A stretch of DNA of 64,000 bases from assembly GCA_947683625.1 (NCBI GenBank), contig CANTUR010000070.1, positions 62,001 through 126,000 of the forward strand, in the 5' to 3' direction. Made by a program: the position numbers and the translations under genes. This stretch comes from Mallotus nudiflorus (Eukaryota; Streptophyta; Magnoliopsida; Malpighiales; Euphorbiaceae). Within the stretch, counting starts at the first letter, position 1, and every line of letters starts with the position of its first letter. Below are positions 34,929 through 47,124 of this stretch, piece after piece. The notes below the pieces were generated by a model. The model worked only from the letters and a program-made list of their open reading frames with translations, had not been told where the DNA came from and ran no database searches.

Positions 34929-36172
34929 GAAACAAATCATCTTAAGGTCACTGAACTTTTTGGTTTTCTTTCAATTGATTTTTACTGAATTTTTTCCGTT
35001 AATTGAGTCCTCAAACTTTAATTTTTCTAATTTTTACATCCTTATTTTGGCAATTTGTTAAACTTCAACAAATTTTCTGTCAAATTATTGTCACGTCATA
35101 TTTTTGAATTTCTTTTGATAGATCTTAATTAATTATTATATATAATTGAGTCCTTGAAATTTTATTTTTTTAATTTTTACATCCTTTAGTAAGAATCTGT
35201 GAAACACATCTCAATAAACATTATGTAATATAACTATTTAATGAAACTTATACCATGTAAAATGTTTTTTATTTGTAAATAACTCGAGATTGGATTGTAA
35301 AAACTTGAGTTTCACTCAAATTTAGAAAATATTTTTAATTTAATATATTTTAATTATTTTGTTTTACATGTAATATAATGTTTAAAAATTAAGTTAAATT
35401 ATTTCATAAATTTATTTAAAAAATTTAACCTAATTTTATTATTTAGCTTAAATTTTATTGAATAATTTTTTATTTAATAAAATTAAGTTAAATTATTTCA
35501 TAAATTTATTTTAAAATTTAATATGGAAAAAGATTGATTTAAGTTATACCTTATATTATTCAAATTTTATGGCACTATATTAATATAAAGCATATATAAA
35601 ATAAATTTATAAAACAAAGGATATTAATATATGAATATTTTGATAAAAAATGTGAAGTTAGTAATCTAAGTATTATTAATAATTGAAAGTAAATTATAAT
35701 TTTATTGTTTAAATATAAAATTAAATAACTAAAAATATTGAATTAAAAAATAAACTAAATTCAAGTTAAACTCGAGTTTTTGAGAGCTAATCTCGAGTCG
35801 AGTTTAAATTAACAAATAAAAAATATTTTACATGGTATAAATTTCATCAAATAACATTACACAATGTTTATTGATACATGTTTTGTAAATGTCTACTAAA
35901 GGATATAAAAATCAGAAAAAATAAAAATTTAAAAATTCAATTAAATGTAATAAGTCATTGATGATCTATTGAACAAAATTCAAAAAATTTAAATTTAAAA
36001 TAATATGATATAACAATAATTTAATAGAAATTTTGTTCAAATTTAACGGACGTCAAATTAAAAATATAAAAATAAAAAAAATAAAAAATTGAATACTCAA
36101 TTAAAGATAAAAATGTAATAAAAATTAATTAAAAAATATTGAAAAGTTTAGAGACTTAAAATGGTTTGTTCC
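34929..36172. mobile_element. Mutator-like MITE, 1244 bp, perfect 9-bp TSD
   Basis: The tips GAAACAAATCATCTTAAGG and GGAACAAACCATTTTAAGT (reverse complement of right end) start inverted repeats of about 350 bp. They include TACCATGTAAAATGTTTTTTAT near 35251 and its partner near 35817. The flanking duplication is AAATGATAA at 34920-34928 and 36173-36181. There is no transposase. Its right edge is only about 240 bp from the start codon at 36421, so it forms the upstream border of that gene's promoter. Confidence 0.88.
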
Positions 36173-36181
36173 AAATGATAA

Positions 36182-36420
36182 TAATGGTAATTTGCAAGGC
36201 GGTCTTTTGTACGTAGATCCCGCCATACCATTTTCTTCAAAAATCTTATTCTCTCTCAGAACCCTAATCCACTCTCCGCTTTCCCTCCTATATTTTCCCG
36301 CCTCCCAAACGCTCCTCTTTTATAACCCTAATCTTTATCTCTCTCTTCTCCATCCTCCGAATCCGCCCTTTGTCTCTTTCTCTCTTGCATTTATCTTCTA
36401 TATTCATCTCAGTCACGGCA
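36182..36420 (+). promoter_or_regulatory. Promoter and 5' UTR of the small gene at 36421
   Basis: Two TATA-like sites are present, TATATTTT at 36289-36296 and TTTATAA at 36318-36324. Two telo-box motifs AACCCTAA lie at 36260-36267 and 36324-36331, often found near starts of highly expressed plant genes. A CT-rich 5' leader follows. Which TATA is used cannot be told. Confidence 0.5.
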
Positions 36421-36789
36421 ATGAAACCCACTTCAAGGAGAAGCAGCACCAGCGATTGCTTTTACAGATATTTGAAACCAGGAGCACTTGCCCAGCTCAG
36501 AAACTCCAAGATCAGCGCTAGATCTCATAAACCCATCAGCATAATCTCCATAGCTCACGACCCAGTCGGTGATTCGTCGCTGTTATCAAGCCATCACCAT
36601 CAGATTTCCATGGGTGATCAAGTTGTTGTTCCTTGTCTAGTTAGCAAGATCTATGGTCCTAAATGCCTTAAAAGAAAGAAACTTATGGCTACTAGATCTG
36701 TGTTCTTTCTCAATTTAGAGTCTGCTAATGTTATTAATAATGACACTTCAATTACTGTGTTTAATAATGATTCTCTAGTTGCCCATTGA
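36421..36789 (+). CDS. Small conserved-looking plant protein of unknown function
   Basis: A single-exon frame of 122 residues. The start at 36421 (CACGGCAATG) is preferred over the upstream in-frame ATG at 36370 because 36370-36420 looks like pyrimidine-rich leader. The protein opens with a Ser-rich stretch (MKPTSRRSSTSDCFYRYLKP), then GALAQLRNSKISARSHKPIS, a His-containing patch (SLLSSHHHQ), a basic segment (PKCLKRKKLMATRS) and a hydrophobic plus Asn-rich tail ending in NDSLVAH. There is no signal peptide or membrane segment. The RYLKPGALAQLR block resembles small plant proteins I remember as uncharacterised. It has a proper promoter and CT-rich leader, which supports a real gene. No function is assigned. 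Confidence 0.7.
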   Translation: MKPTSRRSSTSDCFYRYLKPGALAQLRNSKISARSHKPISIISIAHDPVGDSSLLSSHHHQISMGDQVVVPCLVSKIYGPKCLKRKKLMATRSVFFLNLESANVINNDTSITVFNNDSLVAH

Positions 36790-37960
36790 ATAAAACTCAT
36801 AAATAGATAGATTTTTTTTTTTTAATGTGTAGTGTAGATTTGCTTGTGTTTGCTGTAATTCAATTCCTCATAAATTGAATATTTAATTACTAGCATAATG
36901 AATGATATTCTTCAATTATCGGATTATTCGATCCAATTGATGTTGTTTCTGTCTTTGCTTGATTGAACTTTCTTGTGGATTAGTTATTAATTTTGATGAA
37001 ACAGTTTTATTTGGATTTGTCGATATTTTTTAATTGGTATGATTCTTTGTCAATTTTAGATCAAGAATGAGTGTGTTGATAACTGGTACAAGAACCATGA
37101 TTGTCACTGAATCCTCAATGCATTTTCCAGGAAAATGATATTATCAGAGTCGTACAGTGTGCCCTGTGTATGCTCATGGAATGTGTGTGCTTTGTGTGAA
37201 GTTTCATATTGGAACGGTTTTTGTAAGTTTATAATGCATATGATCTGCCTTTTTGGAGGGTAATCGGAGTTATGTTATATTCCATGTCTTGGGTCCTTGC
37301 AGAAGGGTGGCAATGCCGATGTATTTGGAAAACTGGGTGCTGGAAGTTACCAATTTTAGACCATCTTAAAGCCCCCGATCCATTCTAAGCATTGATGGTT
37401 GACGCAAAGTTGGAGAACTTACTAGTCTATGAGACCAAGCAATGGCCTGAAGAGTTCATTGGAGTTTTAGCCACCGTGGAATCTGGGGTCTTGCGCTGAC
37501 GCAATGGTAGTGCAGGATGTTAAGGTCTGGATTTCTTGGGTGGATGTGCACGCATAAAGAGCAAAATTTGATGTTCTTGATGCTCGTGTAGCATTTTGAA
37601 TGCGAGACATCGACTGATATACCAATGACAAGATGAAGAGTTTTTAGCCCTTCAGAATAGGCCTTGATCTTCTTTTAATGCCCTGCTACTTGGTCTGCAC
37701 CTAAACTGAACACTGATGCAGCCTGGTGTTATAGGTTTTAGAGAGTAGGATAAGATGCTCTTATTCATCAACATGAAAGGAAAGTTCTGTTTTCTCAATG
37801 TTCTTCAATGATTCTCAGATGCGATTAGAAGGGGACTATCGGCTGTGACACCTGTAATTAGTCCATCTGATGTTTTTGTACTGTTCAATACTCTTTGCGG
37901 ACTTGATTTAGTAACTAATAAATGCAGAATCGAACTCAAGAGAAGTGCATGTATGATCTT
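36790..37960 (+). other. 3' flank of the small gene, possibly transcribed
   Basis: Base composition stays near that of genic DNA up to about 37960, less AT-rich than the surrounding transposons. An acceptor-like CCTTGCAG occurs at 37298-37305. No open frame of note is seen. It may be a long or spliced 3' UTR, a noncoding transcript or a decayed gene. Confidence 0.4.
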
Positions 37961-38891
37961 CTTAAGATATGCTAAAAGCAAGAGGGAACAGATTTGATCT
38001 CAAAGAAGCGTATGTATGATCTTAGCTCATAAACATAAAAATGTAGTAAATTTTATTTTAAAATGTATCTGATAAAGTAAATTTATTTCAATCAATTATT
38101 TCATTTTTGATTTTAAAAAGAATATTTTTTGTATATTTTTATTTAATATTAATATTATATTATTAAACATTTTACATATTACACTCATAATTTATTTAGT
38201 ACTTATATATTTATTTATAATAAAATTTATTATTTGAATATATTTTTTAAAAATAAATGATATATAAATAAAATAATAATAATATATATTAATAATAAGT
38301 AACATAAATACATTCATATATTTTTAAATTTAAATAATATAATATATGAAGAGAATTAAAAGATAATAAAATAAATTTACTAAAAAAAAATTACATCTTA
38401 AAATTAAAGTAGTTTGTTTCTTAAATCGCTTGTTAAATTAATGCAAATCTATGGTTGTCAAATTTTTTCTATTCAAATTTTAATATTAATTTAGTAATTT
38501 AATATTAATATTATTTAAATAAAAAATTTATATTATTTAAATAAAAAATTAATATTATTTTAAGTGCCAATATTAAAATTATTTAAGTAAACATAATTAA
38601 ATCAAATTTATATGCATATAAAAATAATATGATAAATATAATATAAATTTGGACTAAATTGAACAAATTTATTTGGATTATATTGAAACAAATGATTACA
38701 ATTGATTGTTATTGAAATTAAAATAAAAAAATTCAAATGCCGCCTATTGAAAGTTAGTTGCATATATGCAGTCAATTTTGTAAAAAATGTAAAATGAAGT
38801 AAGAATTGAAGCTCCATTGGAGACACAATATAGCACTAAAATAAAGATTTAAAGTATGATTGAAGATGCCCTTAAGATATGCTAAAAGCAA
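37961..38891. repeat. AT-rich block bounded by a 21-bp exact direct repeat
   Basis: CTTAAGATATGCTAAAAGCA plus one A occurs at 37961-37981 and again at 38871-38891. Between them is very AT-rich sequence with no frame, and the part just before the second copy (GATTGAAGATGCCC) looks like a MITE end. A matching left end was not found. Confidence 0.5.
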
Positions 38892-39302
38892 AAGTATCAT
38901 TTCCTCTTATGTCAAGTTATTAACTTGGATGAGAGGGTTGATCTTGATTGTTAAATTTGCATGGACTATGGTTGTTATTAGCACCTGAACAAAATTGAAG
39001 AGCTTTTTACATATATTCATCCTTGGAACATTATGCTTAATGCTCTTATAGGATCATTTCACTGTTGTTGACTCAATAGTTATTATTATTTAGAATTTTG
39101 TTAATTATAGTTTAGTTCAAAATATATCTGAGCAAGTAAAAACTTGAATTGAAATAATATTTTTTTATTTAGTTCAATGGGCTGGATAGATATAAATTAC
39201 ACAGTAAAATAATTATCTTCTTATTGTTCAATATAAAAGGTGAAAATTTTCTGCTTGAACTTAAAATTTCGAAAAATATTTATTAATTAAGTTCATATGA
39301 AC

Positions 39303-41949
39303 TTTTTTTTTAAATAAAAGGAGTTTTATTAAGAGTTTAGGTCAAAAGAAATACAGTCCTCCAAAAACAAAGGAGTCTGAGAAAAAAACAAAAGAACAAG
39401 CTTGATAACAAGATGCTTTTGCAACACAATGAGTAGCCCCATTCGCTTGACGTCTTACATGAGAAATAGAAAAATCTATTCCTTGCATTCTAAGAGAAAT
39501 ACACTCATAAAGGTCTTCATTATTAGATGATAAAACATCAATAATAGCCTTTGCATCAGTCTCGAACATGACCTTTTGCAACCCCAACTCTAGACACCAC
39601 AAGAGAGCCTCCCGAAGTCCAAGTGCCTCCAATTCTCTGACTGAGTTGAAACCATTAACATGCTTCATTTTACACTTTACAATGCTTCCCATATCATCAC
39701 ATAAAATGATTCCAATACCAAAAGCAGTATTATCATTCGACACAACTATATCAACATTGCATTTCAAAAAATTGAAGGGAGGTTTATGCCATTTTTTTTT
39801 ATCTCCTTGCACACCCATAGCAATATTTTGCTAAAACCTTCAATGTTTAGTAGTTCTCCAGTCTTGGAGAAATTGAGTCGTAGCCAAAACTACAATGCTT
39901 GAAGGTAAACAAGACTGAGTTCACAGCTTATCATTATGCTACTTCCATACTGTTTAAAGAACCATGGCGATCCGCTGTAAAAGCTCAATAGGAAGTTAGG
40001 CTGCTGCTAAGCCAATTAATATATTTCAGCCACTGCAAACTCTAAATCTCAACACCTGCAGCTGCCTAGCATTCCGCAACATAGGGACAATTAAGAAAAA
40101 CATGCTAAAGATGCTCACATCAATCCCACAGAGAACACAAGAAATCAAAGTCTGTATACCCTTGAATGACAATTGTGAACGGGTGGGAAGACAACCATCT
40201 AACAACCTCCATTAGAACACTTTAACCTTTAGTGGTAAACTTAGCTTCCACAACTTTGACCAAGCATTACCCTCACTCTGTGCTACATCCAGTTTTCTAT
40301 CCATTAGAAGTCTATAACCCGACTACACTGGGTATTGGCCATTTCTCGAAAATGCCATAACAATTTATCCGGAGAGTTACCACTAAGCAGATGGATATTA
40401 CTAATAGCATTAATTCTAAAGTGGAAAGCATATACCTAAAGAAATCCATATCCCATGTTCTAGTCGGAAGTATAACTTCAAAAACCTTCATATCCTTCAA
40501 ATTTAAAAGAGGTACAAATTGAAGTTTAAAAGATGGTAAAGTGCGAACCTAAGAATCATGCCAAAAATTAACTGACTTGCCATCTCCAACATTCCATCGA
40601 CAACCTTCAACTAATAAAGAACGAGCTTTCCACACACTACGCCATATGAAACTTGGATTTGCACTAAGAGAAGAATTAAGAAAATCTAAATTTGGAAAAT
40701 ATTTAGCTTTGAAGAGCTGAGATACCAAAGTGTGAGGATTAGTAAAAAATTTTCATCCATTTTTAGCAAGTAATGTTAAATTAAAATCATAAAGTACTCA
40801 GAATCCCATACTGCCTTGTTCTTTTCTTTTACACAAATAATTCTAAGAATGCTAGTTAATAGACTTCCTTCCATCTGATTTTAATCCCCACTAAAATGAG
40901 TTCATCATCCTTTCTAATTCTGTACAGAGTGACACTGGTAAGAGAAACGTGCTCATACAATAAAAAGGTATTGTTTGTTTTGAGCAATAGATTTAAGAAG
41001 AACCTCCTTCCCTGCCCTTGATAGTAACTTCAAATTCTAAGCATTTAATCTCCTCTAAAGTCTATCTTTAAGAAAACTAAAGATAGCCTTCTTTGATTTA
41101 CTAATTAAAAAGGGTAAACTCAAGTATTGCCCAATGTCCAAAGGGGAAGAGACACCTAAAACATCAATAATTCTCTCCTTAGTAGCATCAGATACATTAC
41201 GAATAAACATGATCCCAGGTTTTTAGAAATTAATAGCTTGTCCCGAAGCTTGCTCATAACCCTTACAAAATATTTTTGATAGCTAAGGATTCTTTAATAG
41301 ATGATTTAAAAAAAGAAAAAGTTGTCATCTACAAAAAGGAGGTGAGAAATACTTAGAGCCGAATGACAAATTTTACAACCATGGATAATCCCTGTACTTT
41401 CAACTTGTCTGATTGCCAAAGATAAGCCTTCCACACATAAGATAAATAAATAAAGAGAAATAGGATCCCCTTAGTGGAGACCAAGCCCTAAAATAATAGG
41501 ACCATTAAGTTCACCATTCGAAAGAAAAGAATAAGAAACAATTTTAACATAAAGCATGATCCATCTAAACTATATATCATTATATCATTGAATCCCTAAT
41601 TTTTCCATCATAAATTAAAGAAAATTTCAATCCATACGATCATAGGTTTTATTAACATCTAACTTTAAAGCTACCAAACCATTACCCCCTTATGTACTTC
41701 ATTTTCATATAGTGAATAATTTCAAAAGCAATCATGACATTATCAAAAATTGATCTTCCTGGCATGAAGGCAGATTGAGAAAGAGATATTGTTTTAGGGA
41801 GAATGACCTTAAGTTTGTTTGCTAGAACCTTAGCAATCAATTCATACAAAACATTACAAAGTGCAATAGGTGAAAGGTCCTTCATATTCTCAAGAGAATC
41901 ATACTTAGGTAGTAAAATAAAGGTAGAATCATTCAAATTATTAAGAAAA
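39303..41949 (-). pseudogene. LINE (L1 type) 3' part: RT end, zinc-finger RVT region, RNase H
   Basis: Minus-strand fragments in order are reverse transcriptase at 41682-41936 (IALCNVLYELIAKVLANKLK, QSAFMPGRSIFDNVMIAFEI), degraded RT and thumb, a zf-RVT-like stretch near 39850-40140, and a plant-type RNase H at 39342-39818. The RNase H has ELEALGLREALLWCLELGLQ, MFETDAKAIIDVL and ISHVRRQANGATHC. The plus-strand T run at 39303-39312 is the poly(A) tail of the minus-strand element. The frame is broken many times. The sequence upstream continues at 48405 beyond the copia insertion. Confidence 0.85.
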
Positions 41950-43257
41950 TGTAAAAAGTCCTAGAGGGAGGGGGGGGGGGGGGGTGAATGGGTGAATAGG
42001 ACTATCAAATAAAAATGAGAAATTAAAAGAATTCTTTGCAAGAATTGAATGAAAGTTGAGAAGGAAGAATGAAGAACACAAAGATTTAAAGAGTTCAGAT
42101 TCAACAAAAATCCTACGTCTCCACCTAACTTATCCCTAAGTTAGGATTTTCAATCACCCACAATCTTATTCACAAGACTGAGATTACACAAGAGTTTTAT
42201 AGCTCACTTTTATAACCTTACAACATGAGTTTTCAAGGCTCACTCAAAAAACTAAAACCCAAGTGTTTCAATGGATAACACTTAAACCAATTCCTTTAGA
42301 AATAAATCTCACTTCCTTTTTAATCTAACCCAAGATTTAAGATGAAGATAAATTATATTTCTAACACACACCCAACTCTCACAAGAGTTGTATAAATAAA
42401 GAATTATTTAAGAGAATTTGAGAGCTCAATGAATGCTTAAGAAAGAATGAATGAAAATAAAAGTTTCTTAACTTTCATTAAGCTCTAGAGGTATTTATAC
42501 TTAAAAATATAGCTGTTGGAGGCACAAATGATGTGTCCAACATCTATATTTTGAATCATTGAAAGTGATACTGTCAAACAACTATTCATGGATTGAAATC
42601 GTGATTAGTTGCTCAAAATATTTGAATTTGCCCACACTTTCTTCATAGAACTGTAGATATTTGAATTAGATTTCCATATCATTTTGAATCACTTAAATTG
42701 GACATCTTTAACTCAAGATGTGTCCAAAATATGAAGAGTTGTGCAATTTGAAATACAGAATACTGTCAGACAGCTATACCCAAATTGAACATGTGATTTG
42801 ATATTGAAGAAGTTTTAATTTTCCCATAATTTTTTCATGAAAGTTGTAGATATTTGACTTTTATTTTCAAATAATTTTGAATCACCTAAATTGGACTTTT
42901 GTAGCTCAGGATATGTCCAAAATACTAAGAGATCTGCAATATGAGATGACAGACGTATATGTGGATTTCAACTCAAAATTTGCATAACCAAATGAACTTG
43001 AATTTTGAAAAATAAGCCTAATTAAGAAAGCTCAAGATGTCTACTTCAAATTTGAAGAAGATAATTTTCACAATATAAAGCTCTAAGGATGTCAAAAGCC
43101 TCTTTGAATCTCAAAAGTCGAATCAGCCCAAGATAAACATACTTCATTTTAACTTCCAATGGAGTTCTAACTTATACATACTTAAACAAACAAATTAAAT
43201 GCTCAAAATCAAATTTTTTAAGATCAAAATTAAGATTGATTATTGCTAAGGTCAACA
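41950..43257 (-). repeat. 3' LTR of the copia element
   Basis: Matches 47125-48404 closely along its whole length. It has a G-run of about 16 at 41971-41984 and neighbours, where the other LTR has 9 G. In minus view it starts TGTTGACCTTAGC, preceded by the polypurine AAAAAGGAGGAGAT. Confidence 0.88.
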
Positions 43258-44289
43258 ATCTCCTCCTTTTTGATTTTGACAAACTTATTTTGAGTTTGAT
43301 AAAAAATAATACAAAGTAAAGTGTGTGATAATATTTGTGATAATAATTATTCCAAATAAAATAAAATTATTTCTTTATTTCTCCCCCTACGAATATGGAT
43401 ATGATAAGAAATATAAATTTATACATTATTCCCCTTGATAGAAAAATAAAAACAATATAAAATATAGTAAGAGGGATAAAAAAACATGGCATTCTCATGA
43501 CAAATGTATTAAAAACATAAAATCTGATAACATGATCATTTAAATAAATGTCAGGCAATGTGAGAAAATAATTTCAAACATATATACATATAGTCTACTA
43601 AAATGCATCACTTCCTATAGGAACAAAGCAAAGACACACCAATCTTTGTAAAAATATTCATACCTTATCAAAGATCAAAACAATTTCTAAGAAGATATTC
43701 ATGCCTAATCAAAGATAAAAACAATTCCTAAGAAGAAATTATACATGAATTATGCATGTATAAACACAATAATAAAATATTATACACATGTATAGTAACA
43801 AATAACAAACTCAAATATATTTCTCCCCTTTTATTAAAAGCAAAAAGAAAAGAGAGAGATATAAAGGGAAATCAAAACAAAGATACTCAAAATCTTTATA
43901 AAATCTATGTCATATAGAAAGTAAGCAAAATAATACCTTTTATAACATATGATGTACGACAAAATTAGCCATAATGTTAATATGCATGCAAAAATTTAAA
44001 CAAATTTTCTCCTCTTATATCAAATAAAAATATAATATGTCACTAACATAAACACATTTTTTAAGGGAGTTCTAAAATTAAAAATAAACTAAGTACACAT
44101 GTTAAAAAAAAATTAACTAGGTACACATGAAAACTCAAAAGGAAATTTAAAAAGATAACACAAATATAAGCTGACGACTAAAAAAAAAAATTTAAGATCA
44201 AAATTAAAATATTTATCAATCAAAGTAATCAATAAGCACAACATGATTTCATATGAAAACAGTTCAACCATCACATAAAATCAAGATAA
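43258..44289 (-). other. Noncoding 3' region of the copia element
   Basis: AT-rich sequence between RNase H and the polypurine tract. No envelope-like frame was found. Confidence 0.5.
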
Positions 44290-45895
44290 ACTAGAACCAT
44301 CAATCATGCCTAGTTCATACTTAATGAAATTTAGTCTTTCTTCATTGAGAGGTTTGGTGAAGATATCTGCAAGTTGATTATTTGTATCAACAAATTCAAG
44401 TGAGATATCACCAATTTGAACATGATCATGAAATAAATGATGTCTAATGTCTCTATGCTTAGTTCTAGAATGCTGAATGGGATTTTTGCTAAGACTGATA
44501 GCATTTGTATTATCACATTTGATTGGAATGTGATTAAGTTTTACACCATAGTCTAATAATTATTGTTTTTGCCATAAAACTTGTGAACAACAAAGACTTG
44601 CTACAATATATTAAGCTTCAGCAGTGGACAAGGCAACCAAAATTTGTATCTTGCTAAACTAAGAAACTAAACATTGTCCTAAAACTTGACAAGTTTCAGA
44701 AGTGCTTTTTCTATCTAGTAAACTACTAGTAAAGTCTGCATCAGAATAACTAATCAAGTCAAAGGATGAACTCTTAGGATACCAAAGTCCTAAATGCATT
44801 GTACCATAAAGATATTTGAAAATTCTTTTGATAGCATTCAAATGAGACTCTCTAGGACTTGATTGAAATCTAGCACACAAGCAAGAAGCAAATATAATAT
44901 CGGGTCTACTAGCAGTTAAATAAAGAAGAGATTCAATCATACCTCTAAATCGCTTTTCATCAACTAGTTTGCCATTATTATCTTTGTTAAGTTTGGTTGT
45001 GGTGCTCATTGGAATTTTACTTATCTTAGCTCCATCCATGCCAAATTTATTGAGAACGTCTCTTGATTGATGAAATTCCATTTTTGCATTGCTTAATTTG
45101 TAGTCCAAGAAAAAATTTGAGTTCACCCATCATACTCATCTCAAATTCTCCTTGCATTAAATTATAGAATTCCTCACGTAAGCAATGGTTAGTAGTATTG
45201 AATATAATGTCATCAACATATATTTGAACAATTAATTAATCATGCTTGAATTTCTTTATGAAAAGAGTTGTATAAACTTTTCCTTTAGAGAAACCTTTCT
45301 CTAATAAGAAGTTATTCAATCTTTCATACTAAGCTTTAGGAACTTGTTTCAATTCATATAATGCTTTGGAAAGTTTGAATACATGATTTGGAAAATTAAA
45401 GCTTTCAAAACCTGGAGGTTGTTCAACATACACCTTTTTTTCAATAAAACCATTTAAAAATGCACTTTTAACATCCATTTGATAAAATTTGAAATCCATG
45501 AATGATGCAAATGCAAGTAACATCCTAGTAGCTTATAACTTTGCAATGGGGGCAAAGGTTTCATCATAATCAATGCCTTCCTCTTGATTATAACTTTTAG
45601 TTACTAGTCTAGCTTTATTCCTAGTTATGACACCTTATTCATTCATCTTATTTTTAAATACCCATTTGGTGCCTATAATAAGATGATGATTAGGTTTAGG
45701 AACCAAGGTCCAAACCTTGTTTCTCTCAAATTGATTTAACTCTTCTTGCATAGAAAGGACCCAAAATTCATCACATAAAGCATCATCAATAGTTTTGGGT
45801 TTAATTTGAGAAATGAAGGCTAAATGATAAGGCCATGAAGCAAAGATTGGCCACCTCTTGTTGTTCCTCTTCCTCTTTGGATTCAGATGAATCAT
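44290..45895 (-). pseudogene. Copia reverse transcriptase and RNase H
   Basis: Minus-strand pieces in order: ISQIKPKTIDDALCDEFWVL and NQFERNKVWTLVP with GTKWVFKNKMNE (45635-45895), then QMDVKSAFLNGFIEKKVYVE and QPPGFESF (45329-45523). Next is EKRFRGMIESLLYLTASRPD with LNAIKRIFKYLYGT and DADFTSS (44659-45126), the tether and RNase H start. In another frame near 44330-44500 come HSRTKHRDIRHHLF and NNQLADIFTKPLNEE, the RNase H end. The YVDD region falls in a broken part near 45200. Stops and frameshifts make it inactive. Confidence 0.88.
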
Positions 45896-46878
45896 CTCAA
45901 GTATCTTTGAATGCCTTCTTCTTATCTTTTGCTCTCTTGTTCATGAATTTGAGTTTGGGACACTCACTTCTAATATGTCCCAATTTCTTGCATTTATAGC
46001 AAGTAACCTCCTTAGTTTTCTTCTTCCTATCTCCTTTGAACTTCTTATTGAAGTCCCTTGTTCTTAAGAATTTTTTCTTTCTAAAAAACTGTTTAAAGTT
46101 CCCAATGAGCATGGCAATGTCACCATCTTCATCACTAGAATCTTTGATGCTTTCCTTTTCACTATTTTCTTGAAGAGCTTTTAGAGCAATGCTTTTTTTT
46201 TCTTTTTTTCTTTCTTTTCTTGTTCTTTATCTCTTTGCTTGATAGTGAGCTGATGTGTTAAGAGCTTACCAATGAGCACATTGGTTGATAAAGTGGAGAG
46301 GTCTTAAGCTTCTTCAATTGAAGTAACACGAGATTCCTAATCCTTCTTAGGTAGGATTCTTAGAATCTTGTTATTTACCTCTTCTTTAGAGAAATGTTTT
46401 CCAAGTTTCTTGAGGGTTATGAGGAGAGCATTGAGACGGTTTATCATCTCCATGATTGATTCATGAGGCTTCATTTTGAAGAGTTCATATTCATACATAT
46501 GAAGTTGAACCTTCTTGCTTCTTACTTGAATGTTGCCTTTGTAGTGGTTTTCTAAGGTCTCCCATATTTCTTTGGCCAACATACAATGTTGAAGGTTTCC
46601 TCCTTCTTCTCTTGTCATTGAAGAGACTAGAGTAATCATAGCTTGTTTATTTTTATGATTTTTTTTTCCTTTTGATCAATACTCCATTGGCTTCTTGCAA
46701 GAGTAGTTACCACACCATCAATGATAGTTGTAGGTAGTTCCCAATCTCTTAGGACAATGTCCCAAAGTTTGATGGAATCACAATCAAGATATAATTCCAT
46801 TTTAAATTTCTAATGTGGATAGTCACTACTATCAAAGAATGGTTTAAGAGAAGAGATGTTTTGTGATTCACTCCCCAT
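45896..46878 (-). pseudogene. Copia gag with CCHC zinc knuckle
   Basis: A likely start is the minus-strand ATG at 46878 (MGSESQNISSLKPFF). The body has the UBN2-type gag domain (46337-46639: LAKEIWETLENHYKGN, KKVQLHMYEYELFKMKPHES, NALLITLKKLGKHFSKEEV). The knuckle CYKCKKLGHIRSEC lies at about 46005. A stop follows YPH early on. After an acidic tail the sequence jumps into RT at 45895 without protease or integrase. Confidence 0.82.
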
Positions 46879-47110
46879 GATCTTGTATTCTAGTAATGAA
46901 GTACCTAGAATTCAAGCTTTGATACCAATTAAAAATGTTTATAGGTCATAACCGACCTATGTCACCTTTTAATGGTACCTATCAGACTAGCCAGCCATCG
47001 TCTCCATTAATGTGCCAACACCAATGAGTAGAGAGCCATGCTTCGGTGACACATTCACAAGTGAGAGTTCTTATTGGTGCTTTGCACTAATTAATGGTAA
47101 GGGACAACTA

Positions 47111-47122
47111 GCTCTGATACCA
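47111..47122 (-). other. Primer binding site of the copia element
   Basis: Minus strand TGGTATCAGAGC (initiator Met tRNA), 2 bp from the 5' LTR. Confidence 0.85.
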
Positions 47123-47124
47123 AT

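Noticed and set aside
38608..38826. 72-codon minus-strand frame
   Set aside because: Very AT-rich with no recognisable domain or gene context.
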